This document shows, in pieces, positions 15,513-22,789 of a stretch of 64,000 nucleotides of DNA. Source of the DNA: Rhizobium etli 8C-3. Lineage in GTDB: Bacteria > Pseudomonadota > Alphaproteobacteria > Rhizobiales > Rhizobiaceae. Under the pieces are notes generated by a model that ran no database searches, was not told the DNA's origin, and saw only the letters and a list, made by a program, of their open reading frames with translations. Both the position numbers and the translations under genes were made by a program. The DNA lies in contig NZ_CP017241.1 of NCBI RefSeq assembly GCF_001908375.1, positions 3,314,501-3,378,500 on the forward strand. The letters are read 5' to 3'. Each line of letters starts with the position of its first letter. The first letter of the stretch is position 1.

Positions 15513-17628
15513 TTTCGACGTCTCGATCCGCGCCAGGCTTAAGAACGATGTCAAGCGCGAGGGCAAGGAACTTGAGCGCGACCTGAAGGGCATCAACCAG
15601 GCGATCAAACAGCTCGATCGTTCCGGCACTTCGAATAACCTTGGCGCCAGCGTCGAGAAGGCCGGTCGCGCTGCAAACCGTTCGACGCAGGCGGTTCGCA
15701 CCCTCGATCGCGAGGCCCGCAAGCTCAACGGCATCAATACCAACGCGGCGGAGCGGGAGATCGATGCGCTTGGCAAAGCCAGCCAGCGCGCAAAACGGGA
15801 TGTCGAGAGCCTGCATCGAAGCTCTCGCAATCTGAACCAGATCAGCGCTTCGAAGCTCGATGGCATCCAGCGCTCCACCGGGATCTTGAATGGGACGATG
15901 GGCCGGCTCGCCGGAAGCGCTGGCAGCGCCTTCGGCGCATTGCTCGCCTTCGCGTCCGTCGACAACATCGTCCGGGGCATGGAGCGGCTGGGCGAGCAGG
16001 CCCGCAAGCTCGATCGCGAAGTGGCGTCGGTGGCTGTAACGGCCGAAATGCGCACGCCGGAGGCGATCGCGCGCATTGGCAAGTCGAATGAGGGATTGTC
16101 GATCCGCTACGGCATCGACCAGTCCCAGGTGAATGACGCGCGCAAGGCTTACGCGGCCGCCGGCTTTGGCGTCGACCAGCAGGAAGCGATCCTCGATCCG
16201 AGCCTGAAGGCGGCAAAAGCTGGAGACAGCACTGGCGAGACGATCGCGGCGGCCATCATCGCAGCTCAACAGGCGCTTGGCGTAAAGAACGCCGAGGTGC
16301 CTGCGGCGCTCGACATGATGGCGAAGGGTTCAAAGCTCGGAAGCTTCGAAGTCGATGCCATGGCCAAGAACTTTCCGGCGCTGGCCACCATGTACGGCGG
16401 GACCGGTCGTCAAGGCCTGCAGGGTTGGGCCGAGTTAATCGCCGCCGCCCAGGTCGTGAGAATGGGCGCGGGCGACCAGACCACAGCCGCCACCAACCTC
16501 CAGAACGTCATCAGCAAACTTTCATCGCCCGATACGGTGAAGAACTTCGATGAAAAGGGCGTGAGCCTCGAAAAGCTCAAGGCTAGGTCCATCAAGAATG
16601 GAACGCCCTATTTGATGGACTTGGTCGATGAAGTCATGCGCCTCTCTGGCGGCGATGAGTTCGTCATCGGCGAGTTGTTCGGCGACATGCAGGCCAAGGC
16701 GGCGCTCGCGCCGCTGATCAACAATCGCGAGAAATATAACGAGTTCCTGAAGCAGATCATCGGGCAGAGCCAGGGCACCGTCGACACGGACTACGATTTC
16801 CTCCGGAACAGGCCGCAGGAGAAGGCTGACCGGCGCGGCGCTGCTTTGACGGCCACCGGCGACAAGATCGGATCGGCGTACAACAGCGTCACCGATCCGC
16901 TGCGCGATGCAGCCGTCCGGGCCGTCAATCCCGACTATGCAGTGCAGGAAGACGACTACAGGAGATCCCAGCTTCGAAAGCTTGGACCTCTTGAACTGAG
17001 CAGACAGATCGGCGCGGCGAAAGGTCAGCTTTCCGCCCTGCCCTCGGAAATGTTCGACGCCGTCGTGCCGTCACTGGCGCTGACGCGCGGCGCGACCAAG
17101 CGTCGGCTGAAAGAGTTGCAGGACGCAATGTCTGCGCTCGACGGCGGCTCCTCGCTGGAGGCGCGAGACGAGAGAGCGGCCGCCGGTCCCAGCTCCTTGC
17201 AGCGGTTCCTGTTCGGCCGCGCGGCCGAGCCGGGCTTTAACGTGAAAGACCATCTCGGCATCGATCTAAAGCCCCAAGCCGAAAGCTCGATGCAAGGCTA
17301 TAACGAAGCCTTGAGCGCCGAGGGCGACAAGGCGATCGCGATCGCCCGCGACAAGGCGGCCGCGATCCGTGACAGCTTCAATTTCACGGCGACGCCGACG
17401 ATCGCACCGACCTTCCTGCCACCTGCCGGCGCACCGGCCGCGACATCGGCGCCAAAGGACAAGCAGTCTTCATTGGTGCCCACTTCCGGCGGCACCGTGA
17501 AGGTGGCGCAATACTTCCCCGGCGGCAATGCCAGGCTCGCGAGCCTCAGGGCGCAGCGCGAGCAGAACCGGTCCGTGCGCATGGCGGCCGCTCGCTCGCT
17601 CTCCGACACAGGGTCGAAAACCGCATGA
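15505..17628 (+). CDS. T: Phage tail tape measure protein
   Basis: The 707-residue protein sets tail length. The first 140 residues are charged and helical (for example GKELERDLKGINQAIKQLDR), followed by a hydrophobic segment near residues 135-155 (AGSAFGALLAFASV). The tape-measure core of about residues 165-400 contains AEMRTPEAIARIGKSNEGLSI, MAKNFPALATMYGG and VISKLSSPDTVKNFDEKGV. The C-terminal 150 residues are Pro-, Ala- and Ser-rich. The start overlaps the E' stop. The size suggests a tail shorter than that of P2 (T is 815 residues). Confidence 0.88.
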   Translation: MADFDVSIRARLKNDVKREGKELERDLKGINQAIKQLDRSGTSNNLGASVEKAGRAANRSTQAVRTLDREARKLNGINTNAAEREIDALGKASQRAKRDVESLHRSSRNLNQISASKLDGIQRSTGILNGTMGRLAGSAGSAFGALLAFASVDNIVRGMERLGEQARKLDREVASVAVTAEMRTPEAIARIGKSNEGLSIRYGIDQSQVNDARKAYAAAGFGVDQQEAILDPSLKAAKAGDSTGETIAAAIIAAQQALGVKNAEVPAALDMMAKGSKLGSFEVDAMAKNFPALATMYGGTGRQGLQGWAELIAAAQVVRMGAGDQTTAATNLQNVISKLSSPDTVKNFDEKGVSLEKLKARSIKNGTPYLMDLVDEVMRLSGGDEFVIGELFGDMQAKAALAPLINNREKYNEFLKQIIGQSQGTVDTDYDFLRNRPQEKADRRGAALTATGDKIGSAYNSVTDPLRDAAVRAVNPDYAVQEDDYRRSQLRKLGPLELSRQIGAAKGQLSALPSEMFDAVVPSLALTRGATKRRLKELQDAMSALDGGSSLEARDERAAAGPSSLQRFLFGRAAEPGFNVKDHLGIDLKPQAESSMQGYNEALSAEGDKAIAIARDKAAAIRDSFNFTATPTIAPTFLPPAGAPAATSAPKDKQSSLVPTSGGTVKVAQYFPGGNARLASLRAQREQNRSVRMAAARSLSDTGSKTA

Positions 17629-18089
17629 GTGTTTTCAATCCGACCGGTGCCTTGATTTCGATCGGCGGCGCCATTCTTTACACGGTGGGCGGCCTCAATC
17701 CGCAGCGGCTCGCCTTTTCCAGCGAAGCACGGTTTCCGGCGCATCCGATCCCGGCCGGCATCGCCTATCAGGCGACCGGCCTCGGCGAGCAGAGCCTCTC
17801 GATCGAGGCGCGGACCTTTCCGCATGTGATGGGCGGCCTGGATGCGTACGCGGTGCTCGAAGCGCATCACAAGAGCCAAAGCACCGTGCCGGTCATTCGG
17901 CTGAAGGGAAACTTCATGGGGCTGGTTTCCGGCCTCTATGTCATCCAGTCGCTGGAGACGGACGAGGAGAAGCTTCACCCGTTCGACGGCGTCGGCCGCA
18001 TCGTCGACGTCAATATCGGCCTTCTGAAAATGCCCGATAGCTTCGGCAGCTCCGGCGGCATCATTTCCGGCTTTGGAGCGCTGCTATGA
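17625..18089 (+). CDS. U: Tail protein U
   Basis: This 154-residue protein matches P2 gpU, a tail terminator/completion protein. Blocks include ISIGGAILYTVGGLNPQ at the N-terminus, PAGIAYQATGLGEQSLSIEA near 45-65, and FMGLVSGLYVIQSLETDEEKLHPFDGVGRIVDVNIGL in the second half. It overlaps the tape-measure stop by 4 bp and the X start by 4 bp. Confidence 0.85.
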   Translation: MSVFNPTGALISIGGAILYTVGGLNPQRLAFSSEARFPAHPIPAGIAYQATGLGEQSLSIEARTFPHVMGGLDAYAVLEAHHKSQSTVPVIRLKGNFMGLVSGLYVIQSLETDEEKLHPFDGVGRIVDVNIGLLKMPDSFGSSGGIISGFGALL

Positions 18090-18304
18090 CGACGTACACC
18101 GTGGCCTATGGCGGCGAGCGGCTGGACCGGATCGCTGCGAAGACGTTGCAGACCGAGCAGCTAGGGGCCGTCGAAGCGCTGCTCGACGCCAATCGCGAAT
18201 TGGGCGACTTTGCCGCCGGCATCATCCCGGCCGGAACGGTCATCGTCATTCCGGAAAGCTTCAGCGGCAAGGCCGGCGTGAAGCGCGTTCTGGCGTGGGA
18301 GTGA
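18086..18304 (+). CDS. X: Tail protein X (LysM-like)
   Basis: The 72-residue protein is a gpX-type tail protein with a LysM-like fold. YTVAYGGERLDRIAAKTL at the N-terminus and VEALLDANRELGDFAAGIIPAGTVIVIPE match the usual pattern. Such proteins sit at the tail tip or hub and may touch peptidoglycan. It overlaps U and is 2 bp from D. Confidence 0.85.
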   Translation: MTTYTVAYGGERLDRIAAKTLQTEQLGAVEALLDANRELGDFAAGIIPAGTVIVIPESFSGKAGVKRVLAWE

Positions 18305-18306
18305 CG

Positions 18307-19323
18307 ATGCCTAAGAAACCAATCGTCCAGGTGATCGGTCAAAGCGGCATGGACCTCGTTGCGGGCTGGGGAGCCGCCCTCGTCGCCGTCCAGTTCACGG
18401 ACAACGACGGCGCGGAGGCCGACGAGCTAAACATCACTTTCTCGTTGTCGCCGCCGTTTCCGGATAGCCCGGCCGAGGGCACGCGCTACCGGCTTCTCTA
18501 TGGTTGGGATCGTGGCGCGTTGCGCGACGGCGGCCTCTTCACCTACCAGTCCGACAGCCTGGGCGGCGATCCCGAGAGCGGTTACACAATGACGATCACG
18601 GCGCGGGCCAGCGATTTCATCGACGCGGACAAGAAGGCAGATAGCGAGCACTTCGAAGACACGACGGCCGGTGAAATCTTCAAGACGATCGCCGCCCGAT
18701 CCGGAAAGACGGCCGCTGTCCACCCCGATATCGCGAAGATCAAAATCCCATATCGGCTACGCTACAATCAGTCGGCGACCGGCTTTGCGAACGAGCTGGC
18801 GGAAGAGCTGGGCGGAACGCTGAAATTCGCCGGCGGGAAGATGCTGGTGCCGACGCGGAACTCCGGCCAGACGGCGAACGGCGCCGCGATGCCGACGATC
18901 GTCGTTTCCTATGCGTCCTCGCACAGCTTCGAGCTTTCGACGGAGGGCCGCAGCAAGTATGCCGAGGTCGGCAGCGGCTATTTCGATCCTTTGGAGGGCG
19001 TTCAAAAGCTCTTCGAAGCCGCCTCGATCGGCAGCGCCTCGCGCTTCCTTTCGCTCCATCCGGCGCGGAGCAAGGAGGAGGCAGAATATGCCGGCAAGGC
19101 ACAGGCGGCCGAGCAGGCGCGCGACAGCGTCACTGGCAGCGTCGAGTGCGAGGGTGACGTCGATGCTATGGCGGGCGCGCCAGTAAACCTGATGGGCTTC
19201 GGAACGAGCCGCGATGCGGCCGATCTAGTGGCGGCCTCCATCCAGCACAGCTTCACCTTCGATGAAGGCGGCGGCTGGATCATGTCGATCGAGCTGGCGA
19301 ACAGACAGATGAGCAAGGATTAG
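18307..19323 (+). CDS. D: Late control protein D (baseplate hub)
   Basis: The 338-residue protein matches P2 gpD, the hub that carries the spike. Typical blocks are DELNITFSL near residue 40, RYRLLYGWD near 60, ITARASDFIDADKKADSEHFEDTTAGEIFKTIAARSG near 98-135, and RYNQSATGFANELAEELGGTLKF near 155. The ATG at 18307 follows the X stop by 2 bp. It is the last recognisable tail gene. A hairpin at 19343-19360 (GGAGCG/CGCTCC) lies just after it in the 149-bp gap before the methylase. Confidence 0.85.
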   Translation: MPKKPIVQVIGQSGMDLVAGWGAALVAVQFTDNDGAEADELNITFSLSPPFPDSPAEGTRYRLLYGWDRGALRDGGLFTYQSDSLGGDPESGYTMTITARASDFIDADKKADSEHFEDTTAGEIFKTIAARSGKTAAVHPDIAKIKIPYRLRYNQSATGFANELAEELGGTLKFAGGKMLVPTRNSGQTANGAAMPTIVVSYASSHSFELSTEGRSKYAEVGSGYFDPLEGVQKLFEAASIGSASRFLSLHPARSKEEAEYAGKAQAAEQARDSVTGSVECEGDVDAMAGAPVNLMGFGTSRDAADLVAASIQHSFTFDEGGGWIMSIELANRQMSKD

Positions 19324-19472
19324 GTTGCCCAGCCGGGCGGCCGGAGCGCGGAAACGCTCCAACGACGGGCCTTAGTTTGGCGACCAGACCCGTCCGACAG
19401 CAAGTTTACAAAACCGTCACACCCGTACCCTGCAGGGCCGGGAATGCGTGACTGAGTCGTGAGATATTTGAA

Positions 19473-20285
19473 ATGGTGAATATCGAAGAGTGGCGGGATG
19501 TCCCCAACACGCAACCGCCGGCCGCCTGGATCGGCGGCAAACGCTGTCTTGCCCCGCGCCTGGTCAAGATGATCGCTGCGGTGCCCCATGTCGTTTACGC
19601 CGAGCCGTTCGTGGGCATGGGCGGCGTGTTTTTTAGACGAACCAAAGTGCCGCGCGGCGAGGTGATCAATGATCGCAATGGCGAAGTGGTCAATCTCTTC
19701 CGGATCCTGCAGCGACACTATCCGCAGTTCATGGATACGCTGAAATTCCAAATCACCAGCCGCCGAGAATTCGAGCGCCTCAAAAGCTGCGATCCCGCCA
19801 CTCTGACCGACCTCGAACGCGCTGCTCGCTTCATCTATCTGCAAAAGCTTGCATTTGGAGGAAAAGTTGCGGGGCAGAATTTTGGCGTCGATAGCAGCCG
19901 TGCCGCTCGCTTCAATTTGAACCGCCTGGCACCACTCCTGGAAGACGTTCATGAACGCCTCGGAGGTGTCGTGATTGAGAACTTGGATTGGCTCGCGTTC
20001 ATCGACCGCTACGACCGACCGGACACCCTCTTTTATCTCGATCCGCCATATTTCGGCAGCGAAGGCGACTACGGGAGAACGCTGTTTGGCCGGGAGCAGT
20101 TCGAAGTCATGGCGGAGCGCCTCGGTCGCACCAAAGGCAACTTCATCTTGTCCATCAACGACGTTCCGCAGATTCGCGATGTGTTCAGCCGGTTTACTTT
20201 CGCAGAAGCGGAATTGACCTATTCGATTTCTGGCGGAGAAGGTACGCCGGCACGAGAGCTGATCATCATGAAAAGGGCGACTTGA
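19473..20285 (+). CDS. D12-class DNA adenine methylase (Dam-like)
   Basis: The 270-residue protein is an N6-adenine methyltransferase of the Dam/D12 class. The SAM-binding region is PAAWIGGKRCLAPRLVKMI followed by YAEPFVGMGGVFF near residues 48-60. The catalytic motif is DPPYFGS near residue 189, and ISINDVPQIRDVF follows. There is no restriction partner nearby, so it is an orphan methylase. Its place at the end of the late operon suggests a phage function such as protecting its own DNA or timing expression. There is no strong ribosome site, and GC is lower than in the tail genes. The recognised base sequence cannot be read from the protein. Confidence 0.85.
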   Translation: MVNIEEWRDVPNTQPPAAWIGGKRCLAPRLVKMIAAVPHVVYAEPFVGMGGVFFRRTKVPRGEVINDRNGEVVNLFRILQRHYPQFMDTLKFQITSRREFERLKSCDPATLTDLERAARFIYLQKLAFGGKVAGQNFGVDSSRAARFNLNRLAPLLEDVHERLGGVVIENLDWLAFIDRYDRPDTLFYLDPPYFGSEGDYGRTLFGREQFEVMAERLGRTKGNFILSINDVPQIRDVFSRFTFAEAELTYSISGGEGTPARELIIMKRAT

Positions 20286-20314
20286 GTTGCTGTGGCCGTA
20301 GCCGTGCTAAGGGG

Positions 20315-20506
20315 CTAGTGTTCTTCTGAGTGCCCGCCATGCGCTTCATCGTAACGGTGGAGCGCATTTAGATAACCTGAAACCGCTTCCGCTAACTGAC
20401 GCGACAAGCCAGTCTGGAGTTGGCCCTTCAACTTGGCTATCTCATCGGTGTCACTGTCGACAACACGGTATTTGGCGTTGCCCTCTGCCTCAATGCGATA
20501 CTTCAT
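20315..20506 (-). CDS. Small hypothetical protein
   Basis: A 63-residue frame (starting MKYRIEAEGNAKYRVVDSD) has a plausible soluble composition with a His- and Glu-rich end (DEAHGGHSEEH). The ribosome site is weak. It points toward the phage methylase and lies in the boundary zone. I do not recognise the family. It could be a chance frame. Confidence 0.4.
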   Translation of the reverse strand: MKYRIEAEGNAKYRVVDSDTDEIAKLKGQLQTGLSRQLAEAVSGYLNALHRYDEAHGGHSEEH

Positions 20507-20607
20507 GATTTCATGTCACAGTCATCCAGCTGGTGTTGATGCGGAACTAGAAATCGCCAGAACGGTTTCAAGCGCCCTTGGCGAAACAAGCGGCGCAGGG
20601 GTTCCTT

Positions 20608-20637
20608 GGCCGGGGTTACGTGGAAATAGCCCCGGCC
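20608..20637 (-). terminator. Hairpin after the zinc-ribbon gene
   Basis: GGCCGGGG (20608-20615) pairs with CCCCGGCC (20630-20637) around a 14-base loop. It begins 9 bp after the stop of the minus-strand zinc-ribbon gene. There is no T-run, so termination strength is doubtful. Confidence 0.4.
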
Positions 20638-20645
20638 TCAATGCC

Positions 20646-20891
20646 TTAGCTTCCGTCATCGCCGATATAGCTTCCAAACAGCAGCTTGCCGGATTTCGCC
20701 CCGCAAGCCGAGCATTTCAGCCGCTCTTCGATCTCAGTGATGAGCGCATGCCGCATTGCCATGGATAGCTTGTCTCGCTGAAATTCCCGTGTCACTCCGC
20801 AGGCCGTGCATTCGACCACGATGTCGATGTGGTAGGGGCAGGTGTTGATATATCCGGGTGTCCAATCCCGTATCGGCTGAAATCGGCGCAT
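20646..20891 (-). CDS. Small zinc-ribbon-like protein
   Basis: The ATG at 20891 has GAGGAT seven bases upstream and gives 81 residues; a longer frame exists but lacks a ribosome site. Two cysteine pairs, CTACG near residue 29 and CSACG near residue 65, are spaced like a zinc ribbon. The protein starts MRRFQPIRDWTPGYINTCPYHIDIVVEC. A nucleic-acid or partner-binding role is possible but unproven. Confidence 0.6.
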   Translation of the reverse strand: MRRFQPIRDWTPGYINTCPYHIDIVVECTACGVTREFQRDKLSMAMRHALITEIEERLKCSACGAKSGKLLFGSYIGDDGS

Positions 20892-21074
20892 GCTTAATCC
20901 TCGCAAGGATCGACCGCCGCATGTCGAAATGATTATGGAAAGCTCCCGCCCGAGCGACATATGAAATGGCGCTAGTTCAGCGTAAGGTCAAGCCGTTCCA
21001 GGTCCAGGCCGCCAAAATCAAAGGCTCTCCTCAGCGATTGCAACGTGCCGGTTCGATCTCCGACAGCAAGCCGC

Positions 21075-21165
21075 GCGCATCTCAAGCCGAGGCCGAAGGG
21101 GCGGGCGGGTAGCAAATCAAATGGAACGGGTGAATTGCCTGGCGGTGCAGAGACGACTGGGCTCG
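21075..21165 (+). pseudogene. Degraded fragment resembling ATP-dependent DNA ligase (relic 1)
   Basis: The bases at 21081-21130 align with those at 21865-21912: both have CTCAAGCCGA, then a GGGGCG stretch, then AAATCAAATGG. In relic 2 this region encodes the LLKPKPP...EIKWDGYRL part of a LigD/LigC-type ligase. Here the frame is broken by a stop at the tyrosine position, with only IKWNG recognisable. No gene is intact. It sits inside a 551-bp stretch (20892-21442) that otherwise holds the EcfG promoter and leader described separately. Confidence 0.45.
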
Positions 21166-21210
21166 CCGTTAAGGTCGCAACGCGCAACTCCTTTTGTACG
21201 TTAGCGCACT

Positions 21211-21235
21211 GGAACGTTTTGATGCACTGACCGTT
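21211..21235 (+). promoter_or_regulatory. EcfG/RpoE2-type general stress promoter
   Basis: GGAAC at 21211-21215 is followed after exactly 16 bp by CGTT at 21232-21235, a perfect match to the alphaproteobacterial EcfG sigma consensus. Transcription would start near 21243 and run rightward into a 200-nt stretch with no open frame before the 76-residue gene at 21443. Confidence 0.7.
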
Positions 21236-21242
21236 CATCTGT

Positions 21243-21442
21243 CATCGCGCGATGAGGTAGCCCGTTAATCACATTACTGGGATGGCGTCCGCCCCTCGTT
21301 CGCCCGCCGAGTCGCGCGAGCCCAGCGCTGTAGTTGGATCAGCTACGGCGTAGGATGCGACGGGCTCGTCTCAAACTCGTGTATGCTGTTTTACCGGCCC
21401 CGAATTAACGGCTAAGACCGGTTAAGCACGGAGGAGCACAAG
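21243..21442 (+). ncRNA. Candidate structured leader or small RNA after the EcfG promoter
   Basis: The stretch has no reasonable open frame. CGAGCCC near 21318 can pair with GGGCTCG near 21362, enclosing an inner GTAG...CTAC hairpin around TTGGATCA. ACCGG near 21393 can pair with CCGGT near 21418. It could be a long 5' leader of the next gene or a separate stress-induced RNA. No family is recognised and no T-rich terminator is seen. Confidence 0.3.
21383..21416. repeat. 34-bp imperfect direct repeat, copy A
   Basis: The sequence matches copy B at 22607-22640 at 28 of 34 positions, including an uninterrupted core CGAATTAACGGCT. All six differences are transitions. This copy lies 26 bp before the start codon of the 76-residue gene. 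Confidence 0.6.
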
Positions 21443-21673
21443 ATGTCCCTTCTAGATTTACTTCCCCTCGATGAAAGCCAGATCGACATGGTCACCACGG
21501 TGGTTCACCAGTGGTGCAAAGGTCATCATGTTCCGATAGAGAGCGGCCGTGGCCGTGTGGCGATGACGACCGCCGTTAGTCTCGCAATAGGGGGCGAGCA
21601 TTCATCTCAAGCGCTCGCCGAGGCCCTCGGCCGCTCGATGCGGATTGAGCAGTTCAAGCGGCCGATAGAATAG
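21443..21673 (+). CDS. Small hypothetical protein of rhizobial type
   Basis: The 76-residue protein starts at an ATG with a strong CGGAGGAG ribosome site. It begins MSLLDLLPLDESQIDMVTTV and contains VHQWCKGHHVPIESGRGR, a pattern I recall from small unnamed Rhizobium proteins. It is a soluble helical protein without known function. The EcfG promoter at 21211 may drive it, which would make it a general stress gene. Confidence 0.65.
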   Translation: MSLLDLLPLDESQIDMVTTVVHQWCKGHHVPIESGRGRVAMTTAVSLAIGGEHSSQALAEALGRSMRIEQFKRPIE

Positions 21674-21721
21674 TATCCCCGCTGAATTCGCGGTGTGCGC
21701 ATTGCGTGATTTAATTGTCGG

Positions 21722-21925
21722 ATGGCAAAGCCCCCGCGTTCCAGGCCTCTTCAGGCCGTTGACAACCCATTGCGAACGCGACCGCGAAAGCCTCGCGATC
21801 CCGCGCAGCCGAACCTCCCCCTCGATCCCATTCCGGATCGCATTGAGCCGTGTCGCACTTCTCAAGCCGAAGCCGCCGAGGGGCGAGCAGTGGGTTACGA
21901 AATCAAATGGGACGGATATCGCCTA
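21722..21925 (+). pseudogene. Frameshifted N-terminal fragment of ATP-dependent DNA ligase (relic 2)
   Basis: The frame begins MAKPPRSRPLQAVDNPLRTR, PRKPRDPAQPNLPLDPIPDRIEPC, as in the N-terminus of rhizobial LigD/LigC-type ligases. The expected LLKPKPPRGEQW is present, but in another frame, and EIKWDGYRL returns in the first frame. This lysine motif is the start of the ligase adenylation domain. Two single-base losses explain the shifts. Everything after the motif is gone; the DUF892 gene begins its 3' end 30 bp further. It is a dead fragment of a double-strand-break repair gene. Confidence 0.65.
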
Positions 21926-21954
21926 GACTGCCGTCGCCAACGCCAGCGAGCTAC

Positions 21955-22461
21955 TTACCGCTTTGCCGTGATGTCGGCCTCGGCACGCGTAAGAAAAGCC
22001 TCGGTTACACCAGCAAGATTGTCCTCCAGCCACTTTGCCATGGCGATTTCTTCTTTGAGGATTCCTTCGCAGACCGCCTTCGTTTGCTGATCGCCTGCGA
22101 ACTCTGCGGCCGCGATAAGAATCCTGTAGCTGGCAATCTCGAGGTGTTCGAATGTGTAGCTCGCCAGTGAGCCTTTGACGATTTCGTCGCTTACAAACAA
22201 GCCGCTGAGGCCCTGGCCGAAAGCGGTTATCTTTCCGGCCATGTCCTTGATGGTCGAGGAGCCTCCACCTATGCGGTCCAGGCACATTTCCAGTGATTTT
22301 GCCTGCTGCCTGGTTTCTTCGAGATGCTGGCCGATGCGCGCCTTCAGATCCGGATAGTTTTTGATGCGCTCGTATTGTGCCTTCAGCATCGTTTCGGCCT
22401 GCTCTTCCATCGCGTGAGCGTCACGGAGCCAAGCGACGAGATTGTCTTGTGCAGTAGACAT
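21955..22461 (-). CDS. DUF892 / YciE-YciF family ferritin-like stress protein
   Basis: The ATG at 22461 has GGAGGAC upstream and gives 168 residues; the frame extends further upstream without a ribosome site. The protein is nearly all helical, with DNLVAWLRDAHAMEEQAETML, LKARIGQHLEETRQQAKSLE and EHLEIASYRILIAAAEF carrying the Glu/His pattern of ferritin-like DUF892 proteins. These are induced by stress in many Proteobacteria. A perfect EcfG promoter lies directly upstream (22510 to 22486), so it is very likely part of the general stress regulon. Confidence 0.85.
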   Translation of the reverse strand: MSTAQDNLVAWLRDAHAMEEQAETMLKAQYERIKNYPDLKARIGQHLEETRQQAKSLEMCLDRIGGGSSTIKDMAGKITAFGQGLSGLFVSDEIVKGSLASYTFEHLEIASYRILIAAAEFAGDQQTKAVCEGILKEEIAMAKWLEDNLAGVTEAFLTRAEADITAKR

Positions 22462-22485
22462 GAGGTCCTCCATTGTTACGGCGCT

Positions 22486-22510
22486 AACGGACCGTCTCAT
22501 GAAATGTTCC
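22486..22510 (-). promoter_or_regulatory. EcfG/RpoE2-type promoter of the DUF892 gene
   Basis: Read on the minus strand, GGAAC (22510-22506) is followed after 16 bp by CGTT (22489-22486), a perfect consensus match. The inferred transcript start is about 15-20 bases before the start codon, leaving a short leader that holds only the ribosome site. The remainder of the 328-bp gap up to 22789 holds repeat copy B and probably the promoter of the Crp-type gene. Confidence 0.8.
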
Positions 22511-22606
22511 GCAGATCCTCGCAGGATCTTCATTGACACGCTACTGAAGCGATTGCCTGCAACTGGAATTGCGCCATGAAAAGCCTCATCATGAGATGGC
22601 GGGCGC

Positions 22607-22640
22607 ATGCTGTCTTGTCAGCCTCGAATTAACGGCTGAG
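22607..22640. repeat. 34-bp imperfect direct repeat, copy B
   Basis: This is the second copy of the element at 21383-21416. It lies between the DUF892 gene and the Crp/Fnr gene, 149 bp before the latter's ATG. Its nature is unknown: a regulator site and the end of a lost mobile element are both possible. Confidence 0.6.
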
Positions 22641-22789
22641 GTTGAGAGTTCAGTAGCTTGCGCAGCGTGCAAATCTGCGCGGCGTTTGCTATAGTCCGTT
22701 CAGTGGCGTATCATCCGCCATCGGCCTCACGATCAAGGGCGCAGGCTGCTGGGGAGACATTCTGCTCTTGCCCATAAGGGAGGAGCAAG

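Noticed and set aside
554..20285. Interpretation as a pure R-type tailocin
   Set aside because: Capsid, protease, decoration and head-completion genes are present and intact, which headless tailocins lack.
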